Source: SMYC01 sp963578475
GTDB lineage: Bacteria; Acidobacteriota; Vicinamibacteria; Marinacidobacterales; SMYC01
Direction of reading: 5' to 3'
Assembly: GCA_963578475.1 (NCBI GenBank)
Contig: CAUZCL010000010.1
Coordinates: 55,367-119,366, forward strand
Length of the DNA: 64,000 nt
The notes beneath the pieces are model-generated. The model had not been told where the DNA came from. It worked only from the letters and a program-made list of their open reading frames with translations, and did no database searches. Of the stretch, positions 35,841 to 44,463 are shown piece after piece (position 1 is the stretch's first letter; each line of letters opens with the position of its first letter). The translations under genes and the position numbers were made by a program.

Positions 35841-37979
35841 TTAGCCGACACCAGACACCACCGTCCGAGCTCGCGACAAGCGATTCGAAAGGATCGTCTC
35901 CGTCGCCAGAAAAATGAAAGCGGCGACAAGCAAATACCGCCAATAGCCCTGCCGTCGTTCTCGGTCGGCCACCGTCTCGCCCGCGGCAGGAGCGGCGGCA
36001 GCGCTCAGGTCACGAAATGTTACCGAGGCCACGAGCTCCTCCGGATCGAGCCTGGCGAGATCGGACTCGGTCAAGTCCAAGTTCGACGCGAGGGCCATGG
36101 CCACGGCCGTCCCAGAACCGCTGCCCGCCTGGCGAAGCTCGTAGAATCCTTGCTCCGAGAGCGACAAGAGCGCGCGTCCTTCGCTCGGCGGGATGATCGT
36201 GCGCGTTCCCGAAGGCGACGAGACGACGATATCGACTTTCCGTTCACCATCGGGTGCTGTGTCCTCACCTGCCACGGCAAGAAATTGCTCGAGATCCGCG
36301 ACCTCGCCGACGGCATGCCATGCGTTCACCTCCGCGTAGCTGGCGGCGTATTTTGTGAGCTGGTGCAGAAAAGGCAAGAACACGGGCTGCAACGCCAAGT
36401 CGTTCCAGAAAGTGTCGAGCGTGGACGTCCACACGAGAACTCGACCGTCGCCGAGGGTCTTCTCTGCAAGTGCAACGGCCCCATCATCGTAGCGTGCGAG
36501 TATGCCGCTTCCGATCGGTTGTTCGAAAGTGCGGTAGCGAAAAAATTTGGCCGCGGAGAAATCGCCACTATGCGGCGCTCCAAAGATATCGAAGACCGGC
36601 GATCCATAATCCAAATAGGACAATGTCCCGCCCCAGTCACGAGAGCGATCGGTGGAACCTCCGAGCGGCGCGGGGAGGAGTCGTGCGGCGTCTCCTGTGA
36701 AATCGTTCCGCCCGCTCGCTTCCCCGAATGCGACGATGAGACCGCCGCCGTCTCTAACGAAGCGCTCGAGAAGACGCGCTCTAGCAGCCCCGACCGAGGC
36801 GACGTCGTTCAAGAACACCACATGGCGACCCGCCAGATCGGCCGCGCTCAATTGGCTCATCCGTTTGCTCTCGAGGCGAAAAGACGGCCTATCGCCTATC
36901 GCCAAGGCGCGATCCAGGTAGAGGCTTCTACGACGATTTCCATCGAGTAACAGCACGTTCAACGATTGCCCTGGCCAGAGCACGAAGTGATAGGCGTTGT
37001 CGATCTCGAGTTTGTCGGCGTCGAGCTGGATCGTCCCGCGCGAGACGCCACCCGGAAGCGTCAACGGATCGAAGCTCACCGTGGTCGAGCTGTTCGGGGC
37101 GAGCTGGAGTTTTTTCGACTGGAGCGAACGGCCGTTGAGCAGAAGCTTGATATTGGTCTCGAGCGGTGGATCACCCTCGGGCGCCTTGTAGGTGACACGC
37201 GCGGTCGCGATGAGCCGCTCGCGCACTGAGGATGATGTGTTATTGATTTTCTCTGTCCTGTTGATCTTGTCGCGCTCGAGAATCACACCTGTCACCGCGA
37301 GATTGCTGGATGTCGGGCTCCCTACATCAACCGGCGTGAATTTCGTATCCGCGGGGAACCAAACGTCCTCATCGCCTTCCCAGCCGAGACGCTGAAAATC
37401 GGTCAGCAGGAAGACTTCCTTCCGCGTCAGCGACGATTCGTCGACAATCTTCTTGGCCAGCTTCAAGGCGGGACCGTAGCGCGTCGTTCGTGCCGAAAGC
37501 GTGACGCCGTTCACGATCGCGTTGAGCTGAGCCTTGTCCGAGGTCGGTTGATTCGAAATCTCCGCGCGATCCGAGAAGACGACAAACGATGCGCGCTCAT
37601 CGGGCAAAAGCATTACAATCTGCCCGCGTATCTCGTCTTTGGCGCGCTCGAGCCGGTCCTCGTAGCCCATGCTGTAGGAGTGATCGAGCACGAAAACCAC
37701 TTCGCGAGGTCCCAAAGGCAAAGCATTTGCAGCCGTCGGCGATTCGATGAACGGGCGCGCGAAGGCCAAGATCAAGAGGAGCAGCGCAAGGCAACGCAGC
37801 GCAAAAAGTAGCAGATGGCGAAGCCGTTGCCGACGCACCGACCGATACGGAATGCGCTGGAGAAACATGAGCGAGGGGAAGTCGACAACGTCCTTCTTCT
37901 CACGGTTCGTCAGATGAATGATGACCGGGATCGCCAGCGCGAGCGCGCCGAGAAAAAAAACAGGAGTGAGAAAGCTCAT
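35841..37979 (-). CDS. BatA-like membrane protein with von Willebrand factor A domain
   Basis: The 712 residues begin MSFLTPVFFLGALALAIPVI, the BatA N-terminal helix pattern, and LRHLLLFALRCLALLLLILA, a second helix. A VWA domain follows with a complete metal site DHSYS (VVFVLDHSYSMGYEDRLERA). Next comes a beta-rich region (VTGVILERDK...), a glutamine-amidotransferase-like section (AADLAGRHVVFLNDVASVGA, DGGGLIVAFGEASGRN), and a C-terminal helix (YWRYLLVAAFIFLATETILS). It follows DUF58 by four bases. In related loci such proteins act with MoxR ATPases. It lies at the envelope with the VWA domain outside. Confidence 0.9.
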   Translation of the reverse strand: MSFLTPVFFLGALALAIPVIIHLTNREKKDVVDFPSLMFLQRIPYRSVRRQRLRHLLLFALRCLALLLLILAFARPFIESPTAANALPLGPREVVFVLDHSYSMGYEDRLERAKDEIRGQIVMLLPDERASFVVFSDRAEISNQPTSDKAQLNAIVNGVTLSARTTRYGPALKLAKKIVDESSLTRKEVFLLTDFQRLGWEGDEDVWFPADTKFTPVDVGSPTSSNLAVTGVILERDKINRTEKINNTSSSVRERLIATARVTYKAPEGDPPLETNIKLLLNGRSLQSKKLQLAPNSSTTVSFDPLTLPGGVSRGTIQLDADKLEIDNAYHFVLWPGQSLNVLLLDGNRRRSLYLDRALAIGDRPSFRLESKRMSQLSAADLAGRHVVFLNDVASVGAARARLLERFVRDGGGLIVAFGEASGRNDFTGDAARLLPAPLGGSTDRSRDWGGTLSYLDYGSPVFDIFGAPHSGDFSAAKFFRYRTFEQPIGSGILARYDDGAVALAEKTLGDGRVLVWTSTLDTFWNDLALQPVFLPFLHQLTKYAASYAEVNAWHAVGEVADLEQFLAVAGEDTAPDGERKVDIVVSSPSGTRTIIPPSEGRALLSLSEQGFYELRQAGSGSGTAVAMALASNLDLTESDLARLDPEELVASVTFRDLSAAAAPAAGETVADRERRQGYWRYLLVAAFIFLATETILSNRLSRARTVVSGVG

Positions 37980-37983
37980 GGGC

Positions 37984-38892
37984 TCACCTCGTCCGTGTCA
38001 TCCGTTCACGGCTCGAGAGGAAATGAAAGAGTGCGTATTCGAGCGGTGTGGACGTGTCCATGAGCACATAATCGATTTTATTATCGCCGAGCGTGTGGGT
38101 CAGGCGCGAGATGTGCTCTTGGACGAGCTTCCGATACTCGTCCCGCAAATATTCGGGAACGAACGGCTGAGCCTCGCCTGATTCGAGGTCTCGATAATTC
38201 GCGGCTTCGTCATACGGAAAACTGAGCTCGGCGGGGTCGAGAACGTGGAAGACGATGAGGTCGTTCCCTTTGTACCGCAACCCCTTCACGGCATCGAGGA
38301 TGGCCTCCGGCTCGTCATAGAGATCCGAAATAAGCACGACGATGCTCCGCCGCTGGGTCGCCCCCGCGATTTTTTGCAAAGGTTTTCGGTAGTCGCCCGC
38401 CTTGGTGGACTTCACACGATCGATCGTGTGAAGCACGATCTCGAGATGTTTCGCCGAAGGGGGCACAAAATCCACGATATCCTCGTCGAAGGTGACGAGG
38501 CCGATGCGATCACGCTGTTTTTGCGAGAACACCGCGAGCGACGCCGCGAGGTAGCGCGCATAGTCGAGCTTCGTGATGCCTTGGCTTCCGAAATTCATCG
38601 AGCGTGAGATGTCGAGAAGCACCGTCAGGCTCGTGTTGGTATCGGCCTCGAACTGTTTCACGTAGAAGCGGTCGGTCCGCGCGAAGAGCCTCCAATCAAT
38701 CTGACGGATGTCGTCACCGGGCATGTAAGCACGATGCTCGACAAAATCCACCGACCGCCCGAGATAAGTCGAGCGATGAAGCCCACTAATAAACCCCTGC
38801 ACCACACTACGCGCAAGCAACTTCAAATTCGAGATGCGCCCAAGCACATGAGGGTCGACAAACTGCCCGAGCCGCTCCTGTGTTTCAGCCAT
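37984..38892 (-). CDS. DUF58 domain protein
   Basis: The 302 residues show the DUF58 hallmark EHRAYMPGDDIRQIDWRLFA, followed by a VWA-like metal site (TVLLDISRSMNFGS). DUF58 genes regularly sit beside MoxR-type AAA ATPases, as here (35 bases after the MoxR stop). They are thought to serve as substrate-binding partners. The protein has no signal peptide or membrane helix and is probably cytoplasmic. The upstream 35 bases contain a half-site of the gaatgctgaa repeat. Confidence 0.92.
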   Translation of the reverse strand: MAETQERLGQFVDPHVLGRISNLKLLARSVVQGFISGLHRSTYLGRSVDFVEHRAYMPGDDIRQIDWRLFARTDRFYVKQFEADTNTSLTVLLDISRSMNFGSQGITKLDYARYLAASLAVFSQKQRDRIGLVTFDEDIVDFVPPSAKHLEIVLHTIDRVKSTKAGDYRKPLQKIAGATQRRSIVVLISDLYDEPEAILDAVKGLRYKGNDLIVFHVLDPAELSFPYDEAANYRDLESGEAQPFVPEYLRDEYRKLVQEHISRLTHTLGDNKIDYVLMDTSTPLEYALFHFLSSRERMTRTR

Positions 38893-38927
38893 GCCCTACT
38901 AAATCCTAAAGTCTTGAATGCTGAACA

Positions 38928-39959
38928 TCACATTCTTGATTTCGGAGCATCGACCGTTTCAAGAAGCTGGTCGAGGATCTTCTCCGAGGAAATCTTCTCC
39001 GACTGCGCGTGGAAATTGGTCAGGATGCGGTGGCGAAAGACCGGCGGCGCGAGGGCGCGAATGTCCTCATAACTCACGTGATAGCGCCCATCCATGATGG
39101 CCCGGGCCTTGCTGCCGAGGATGATGTACTGCGCCGCCCGGACGCTCGCACCGTACTCGACCCACTTCTCGACGAAGTCAGGAGTACCCTCTTCGCCGGG
39201 CCGCGACGTCCGTGAGAGGCGCACCGCGTAGCGCATGATCGACTCCGCGACCGGCACGCGCCGCACGAGCCTTTGGAACGCCAAGATGTCTTCACCGGTG
39301 ATGACGTTGTTGAAGCTAATTTCCCGTATCGCCGTCGTCTGCCGCACCACCTCCATCTCGTCCTCTTCTGGCATGTAATCAATGATGATGTTGAACATGA
39401 AGCGGTCGAGCTGTGCTTCAGGAAGCGGATAGGTGCCTTCGAGCTCGATCGGGTTCTGGGTCGCGAAGACGAAAAAAGGCTCTTCGAGCGTATAGGTGCG
39501 CCCTTGAATCGTGACCTGGTGCTCCTGCATGGCTTCGAGAAGCGCCGATTGTGTCTTGGGCGGCGTCCGGTTGATCTCGTCGGCGAGCACGATGTTGTTG
39601 AAGATGGGCCCGGGCATGAAGACGAGCTCGCGCTTACCCGTTTGCGGGTCTTCCTGCACGAGGTCGGTGCCCGTGATGTCGGACGGCATCAGATCCGGCG
39701 TGAACTGGATCCGAGAGAATTTGAGATCCAAGACCTGAGCGACGGTGTGCACGATCATCGTCTTCGCAAGGCCGGGAACGCCCGTAATGATGGAATTGCC
39801 GCCGACGAACAGAGATATGAGCACCTGTTCGATCGGGCCTTCCTGACCCACGATTTGCTTTTTGATCTCGCTCGTAACATTCGCATAAGCGTCTTTGAGC
39901 TTGTCCGCAAGGGCGATGTCATCTTCGGATTCGAGGGCGACTTTTTCTTCTTCAGCCAA
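38928..39959 (-). CDS. MoxR-family AAA+ ATPase
   Basis: MoxR ATPases are chaperone-like AAA+ proteins that act on VWA partners. This one has Walker A as GGNSIITGVPGLAKTMIVHT (a GxPGxAKT variant), Walker B NNIVLADEINRTPPKTQSAL, sensor 1 FFVFATQNPIELEGTYPLPE, and the lid region with Arg finger. It is about 343 residues. A TTG at 39959 with AAAGGA upstream is preferred over the longest frame from 40004, which adds an unlikely CGAHRKKG stretch. Neighbours are DUF4159 upstream and DUF58/BatA-like downstream. Confidence 0.94.
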   Translation of the reverse strand: MAEEEKVALESEDDIALADKLKDAYANVTSEIKKQIVGQEGPIEQVLISLFVGGNSIITGVPGLAKTMIVHTVAQVLDLKFSRIQFTPDLMPSDITGTDLVQEDPQTGKRELVFMPGPIFNNIVLADEINRTPPKTQSALLEAMQEHQVTIQGRTYTLEEPFFVFATQNPIELEGTYPLPEAQLDRFMFNIIIDYMPEEDEMEVVRQTTAIREISFNNVITGEDILAFQRLVRRVPVAESIMRYAVRLSRTSRPGEEGTPDFVEKWVEYGASVRAAQYIILGSKARAIMDGRYHVSYEDIRALAPPVFRHRILTNFHAQSEKISSEKILDQLLETVDAPKSRM

Positions 39960-40022
39960 GACTAGATTTCCTTTCTTTCGGTGTGCCCCGCATCCCGTCA
40001 GCAATCATCAGTAAGCACGCCT

Positions 40023-40808
40023 TCAATGCGTCATCCCGTAAACGACGTAGTTGACGCCGAGCTTGAAAGCCTCGTTCGAGATATCGATGGGTACCCAGCC
40101 ACTTCCCGACCATTCCCAATAGTCGCCGATATCGTGGTTGTAATTCGCGATCACCATGAGCCGTTTCTTGGGATCGTTGTCTTCAAAGATGCCGTAGTAA
40201 ACGGGCTGATAGCCGGGCAAGGTGGGGTGCTCGAAATCGAGCGTTTCGATGTAGAAGAAGGAATTGAAAATCGGATGCGAGACATCCAGCTCTACGAGCT
40301 GGTAATCGGGCATCACTTTGCGCATCTGCTCGACATAGTTGAACCACTGCCATTCCGTGATGAAATCGTCGACGACGAGAAACCCGCCTTTGAGCAAATA
40401 GGTGCGCAAGCTTTCGGCTTCGGCCTTCGTCGGACTCCAGAACCCGACCTCGCAGAGATAGGCCCAGGGATAGTTGAACAGCTCGGGATCGTCGAGCGCG
40501 TAAATGTTGCTCTTCCCCATATTGGGTGCTATCGACGTGTGATGCTTCAGGATCGTCATCAGATTCCGCTCGGCCTGGGGGTAGTCGTGGTTCCATTTGA
40601 GGTCCAGCCCCCATTGATAGGGACCGCGGCGCACGCCGCTCGTCGGGTCGAACTTGACCCGGACGAACGTGAAGCGCCCGTTATAGGAGTGGTTGTCATA
40701 GGGAACATCGATCCTTTGCAAGAGACTCGCGCCAATCGGGATCGCGAGACTCATGACGACAACGGCCGCGAGAGCGAGAAACAATCTCTTTTTCAATGTC
40801 GGGCTCAC
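40023..40808 (-). CDS. DUF4159 domain protein (first paralogue)
   Basis: The 261 residues begin with an uncleaved or cleavable N-terminal helix (RLFLALAAVVVMSLAIPIGA), followed by a soluble domain with FNYPWAYLCEVGFWSPTKAE, then LRTYLLKGGFLVVDDFITEW and DVSHPIFNSFFYIETLDF. The GGFLVVDDF and DxxHPIF motifs are shared with the second DUF4159 gene (46769-47827), about 100 residues longer. The fold resembles a glutamine-amidotransferase/ThuA-like domain of unknown function. It overlaps the TPR-peptidase gene by four bases. It is predicted to be membrane-anchored, facing the periplasm. Confidence 0.88.
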   Translation of the reverse strand: MSPTLKKRLFLALAAVVVMSLAIPIGASLLQRIDVPYDNHSYNGRFTFVRVKFDPTSGVRRGPYQWGLDLKWNHDYPQAERNLMTILKHHTSIAPNMGKSNIYALDDPELFNYPWAYLCEVGFWSPTKAEAESLRTYLLKGGFLVVDDFITEWQWFNYVEQMRKVMPDYQLVELDVSHPIFNSFFYIETLDFEHPTLPGYQPVYYGIFEDNDPKKRLMVIANYNHDIGDYWEWSGSGWVPIDISNEAFKLGVNYVVYGMTH

Positions 40809-43471
40809 GCTCCGTCGCCTTTCTTGGAACGTGAGAGCTTCAGCAAGAGTGCGAGGCCGTCTTTGAAAGCGGGGGCGAGCTCGAGCGCTCTCAAAAGCTC
40901 CAGGCGCGCGCGGCTATCGTCCCCCGCCTCATGGTAGGCGAGCGCGAGCTCATAGAGTGCCTGGGCGCGGTCCGTCGTGAGCGTGAGTAGCGCGCGGCGC
41001 TCGACGATGACCTCATCCTTCCGCCCCGTTGCGCGGTAGAGCTCCGCGAGCTTTCTATGGTCCTCGAGCTCGAACGGGTAGATATAGAGCGCGCGCTTCA
41101 GGATCTCGGCGGCCTTCGATTTCTCATCCAGATCCACGTAGAGCCCGGCCAGCATGACGTGCGCATCGTAGTGGCTCTCGTTGATGTCGACGAAGGTCGC
41201 GAGCTCTTGGGCGGCACGGTCTATGTCGCCACGATCCCGGTGGATTTTCGCCAGTGCTAGATAGGCGTTGCCTTCGCCCGCATATTGGGGGAAGAGCTTC
41301 TTGGCGCGCTCGAGAAGCTTCTCGGCCTTTTCGGCGTCACCCTCTTCGAGGGCGCGCCGTCCGGTCTCGAGCTGAGCGATGAAATCGAACGGGTCTTCCT
41401 CGGCGCGGATCGCGAGCTCCTCGACCGCGTCGGGAGTCGCGTCATCCTCGGGCGGGAGCCGAAGCGTCGCGGCAATCACGTCGAAGCGCTCGGCCAAGTA
41501 TTCATCGAAGCGCGTGTCGAACGCGTCGAGCGTCAGGCCGAGCACTTTATCGAAAACTTCCGGCGTCGAGAGACCATCACGATAACCCGCCAACATGTCG
41601 CGGATCGCTTGAAACTCGAAGTCGCGCTCGATGAGCTCCGAGACAAGCGACGCCTGATAGTAAGAGATACCGATCTGCTGCGGATAGGTGGGACGCATGA
41701 AGCCGTTATTGAGCTCCGCAATCTTCAGTAGGCGCTCGCGCTGATAGGCCGCGAGAAAGCCGAGATTGACGTCATCACCCCAGCCCGGGCGCGCGCGCCG
41801 CTCTTCGAGCACGGAGAGCCCCTCCGAGAACCAGCGAGGCACTTTGTGATCGGTCATGCCGAGCGTCACCGAGTGCGCGAGCTCGTGCCAGAGGGTCGAC
41901 GCCCAATTGAACTGACCCTTCTGGCGGGCGGAAGGTGAATCGACCGCAATCACCGGGCCGAAACAAACGCCAAGAGCACCGAGCCCGGGGAGCCCGAGCG
42001 TCCGCACCGAAAAGTCGCCATGCGACCGGAAGACCTCGATCCGGATTGGAGTGGGCGGTTCGTATTGGTAGAGCTCGGACAGTTTCTCGTAGGCCTCTTC
42101 CGCGACGTTTGCGTAATGAACGGAGAGCAGGTCCGATTCTTGACCTTCGATGAAGATCTCGAACCGCTTGGTCCGCGTCGTTTCGTAGTCGACGAAGGTG
42201 TCGAGAAGATCGAGCGTGTTCTTGTTCCAAATATGGTAGGGGTCGCCTTTGAAGGAGAGCTCGAGATTCTTGGTCCCTTCTTCGATATCACCGAGCCGGA
42301 GCTGATTGACGCCCAGAAGCCCGTAGCCCCACCACGAGCGCTCGTCGAGTTCCACTGCCTTTTTGGCGAAATCCGCGGCACGCTCGTAGAGACGATTATT
42401 GACGGCGATCTCGGAGAGCTTGTTGTAAAAATCCGCGTCGCGCGGGTTTCGCTCGAGGGCGCGCGCCTCGACCGCGCGGAAGCCGGCTTCGTTGCCGCTC
42501 AAAAGCTCCGCCGCGGCCAAAATCGGGAGCGCATCGGGTGACAGCGGATTCACTTCGAGCGCTTTTTCCGCTTCCGACCGCGCGCTGCCGTAATCTTCGA
42601 GTCCGAGATGCTGCTCCGCGACGAACGCGCGGGCCGCGACGTGATTCGGGCTCACTTCGAGCACTTTCTCGGCCAAAGTAAGCGCTTCGGGCGAGCCGTC
42701 GAAGGCCTTCACTTGGGCCATTCCGAAAAGAGCTTCGGGATGGTTCGGGTTCATGGAGAGCGCTTCGTCAAAGCTCGAGCTGGCGTCGGGGCTGTTATAT
42801 TTCTCGAGGAACAAGGAGCCCGCGAAAATCGTCGGCTCGATCGACAACGGGTCGGCTGCTTTCGCCTCGTCGAGGGCTTTCAAAGCGTCCTTGAAGAGCT
42901 GCGGGTTCGTCGCGCCGAGATACCAGCAAGCAACGCCTACCGCGAGGAGCTCGTCGGCACGCAGCGACGCGTCGCGGTTGTAGACGTCGATGAAGGCATC
43001 GAACCGGCTGAGGGCCTCGTCTAAGTCGCCCTGCTCCCGGTAAAGGATTGCGAGGTTGAGCTCCGCCGTAAGATGATCGCGGGCGCCCCCGGCAATCGCT
43101 TTTTCGAAAGCGGTACGCGCTTCATCGATATGTCCTGTCTCGTAAAGAACCTCGCCACGCACGTTCTCGAGCTCTACAGAAGCCGGCTCTTTCGCGACAA
43201 AGGCATCGACGCATGCGAGCGCGTCATCGTTTTTACCCGTAAGCCGAAGCGCTTCGATCCATCCGTGATAGAGCCGCGGCGTCGGCATGCGGACCGATGC
43301 CGCCTCGAACGCCGCGATGGCCTCGTCATAACGCCCCTCGGAAAGCGCCAGCTCCGCATCCTGGAGGCTAGCCCCCGCCGCCCCGACGAAAACCAAACTT
43401 AGCAAGAGAACAACACTAAAAACACGCAGATAGCCAGCAGCCTGTAGCGCGAAGCGGGCGGACCTAATCAC
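40805..43471 (-). CDS. TPR protein with internal gluzincin (peptidase MA-like) domain
   Basis: The 888 residues start with a signal peptide (FSVVLLLSLVFVGAAGASLQ). TPR units fill the N-terminal 430 residues (EGRYDEAIAAFEAASVRMPT, DLDEALSRFDAFIDVYNRDA) and the C-terminal 230 residues. Between them a metallopeptidase domain has the zinc site HELAHSVTLGM (HExxH near residue 528) and a downstream WFSEGLSVLEE (Glu near 547), the gluzincin pattern. All metal ligands are visible, so it may be active. It overlaps the C13-like gene upstream and the DUF4159 gene downstream by four bases, so it is translationally coupled. Substrate unknown. Confidence 0.9.
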   Translation of the reverse strand: MIRSARFALQAAGYLRVFSVVLLLSLVFVGAAGASLQDAELALSEGRYDEAIAAFEAASVRMPTPRLYHGWIEALRLTGKNDDALACVDAFVAKEPASVELENVRGEVLYETGHIDEARTAFEKAIAGGARDHLTAELNLAILYREQGDLDEALSRFDAFIDVYNRDASLRADELLAVGVACWYLGATNPQLFKDALKALDEAKAADPLSIEPTIFAGSLFLEKYNSPDASSSFDEALSMNPNHPEALFGMAQVKAFDGSPEALTLAEKVLEVSPNHVAARAFVAEQHLGLEDYGSARSEAEKALEVNPLSPDALPILAAAELLSGNEAGFRAVEARALERNPRDADFYNKLSEIAVNNRLYERAADFAKKAVELDERSWWGYGLLGVNQLRLGDIEEGTKNLELSFKGDPYHIWNKNTLDLLDTFVDYETTRTKRFEIFIEGQESDLLSVHYANVAEEAYEKLSELYQYEPPTPIRIEVFRSHGDFSVRTLGLPGLGALGVCFGPVIAVDSPSARQKGQFNWASTLWHELAHSVTLGMTDHKVPRWFSEGLSVLEERRARPGWGDDVNLGFLAAYQRERLLKIAELNNGFMRPTYPQQIGISYYQASLVSELIERDFEFQAIRDMLAGYRDGLSTPEVFDKVLGLTLDAFDTRFDEYLAERFDVIAATLRLPPEDDATPDAVEELAIRAEEDPFDFIAQLETGRRALEEGDAEKAEKLLERAKKLFPQYAGEGNAYLALAKIHRDRGDIDRAAQELATFVDINESHYDAHVMLAGLYVDLDEKSKAAEILKRALYIYPFELEDHRKLAELYRATGRKDEVIVERRALLTLTTDRAQALYELALAYHEAGDDSRARLELLRALELAPAFKDGLALLLKLSRSKKGDGA

Positions 43472-44463
43472 TGCCGCTTCTCCTCAATACTGGCCGTAAC
43501 TCGGGCGAGCTCCAGAAGCACCTGCTCCAGCTCTTGCATATACAAATCTTCCGGCATCGAGTTTTTCTGTTGCCGAAGCGCTACGACGCGCCCTTCGAGC
43601 TCACGCCGTTTCTCGACGAGCGCCGCAAGCTCGGGATCCGCCGCGATGTCGGCTTCTCCGAACCCTTCGGCCACCGCGGCATCACCCATGAGATAAGCCG
43701 TGCTCGCCAGGTTGCCCTCGTTCTCCGAAGGCTCGTGAGAACCCTCACCGTCCCCGTTATCGTCGAGCATGGAATGCTCCGTCTGAAGCAGGTTCTCTTC
43801 GTCGTAGTAGCCCTTCACGCGAATCCGGGCATAGGTGTAAGCTTCCAGCACCGATACACGTTCGTTTTTGTCCGTGTCCGCCCCGTCTCCAGAATAGGCC
43901 TCTACGAAATACCGTCCAAACTGCGATTCATTCCGCTCGTAACCGCTCTTCGTCGCGGTCGCCACAATGCGATTGGGCCCCGAGAGAATGCGAACAAAAT
44001 TCCCGCTCGCGCTCGACGTATTGACGAACACGATTTGTTGCCTGCCAAAAGGCGCCAAGATTGCGTCGAGATCCTCGGCGGTCAAATCCGGCCCCGGTAA
44101 ATTGAACCGCGACTGCTCCGAGCGAAAGCTGCCGTGACCGATGAGCAGCACATAGAGCTGATCGCCCGGGCGCACTTTTTTCTGTATTTTCTCGAAAAGC
44201 GCGATGACGTTGTCCTTGGTCGACTTCGCGTGCACGAGCTCGGGAGAAAGCTCGACTTTCTCGGCGAGGTAGAAAATGTTGTCTTCGGGGACAGCCGCGT
44301 CCGTTAGCGCCGCTTCACGCATCGCGAGCGACCATTGGTAGAACCTCTCGCGGTACCGGTCCTCGCCGCCGAGGCCCGAAATGATGACGAGGTAGGTCTG
44401 GTTCGCCGTCGCGACGGCGGCCAATGTCGAGATGAGGACGACCGCGAACGCCCTCGCGATCAT
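43468..44463 (-). CDS. Exported caspase/C13-fold protein lacking the catalytic cysteine
   Basis: The ATG at 44463 overlaps the preceding stop as ATGA and starts a signal peptide (MIARAFAVVLISTLAAVATA). The mature protein begins YLVIISGLGGEDRYRERFYQ. The clan CD histidine is present in YVLLIGHGSFR near residue 109. The strand that normally ends in the catalytic Cys (DACYSGG-like) instead reads IVFVNTSSASGNFV near 146-152, with Ser in place of Cys. The fold and EF-hand-like loops (DGADTDKNERVS, DDNGDGEG) fit a caspase/legumain relative that is probably not a classical cysteine protease. The C-terminus is a coiled coil. Confidence 0.8.
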   Translation of the reverse strand: MIARAFAVVLISTLAAVATANQTYLVIISGLGGEDRYRERFYQWSLAMREAALTDAAVPEDNIFYLAEKVELSPELVHAKSTKDNVIALFEKIQKKVRPGDQLYVLLIGHGSFRSEQSRFNLPGPDLTAEDLDAILAPFGRQQIVFVNTSSASGNFVRILSGPNRIVATATKSGYERNESQFGRYFVEAYSGDGADTDKNERVSVLEAYTYARIRVKGYYDEENLLQTEHSMLDDNGDGEGSHEPSENEGNLASTAYLMGDAAVAEGFGEADIAADPELAALVEKRRELEGRVVALRQQKNSMPEDLYMQELEQVLLELARVTASIEEKRQ

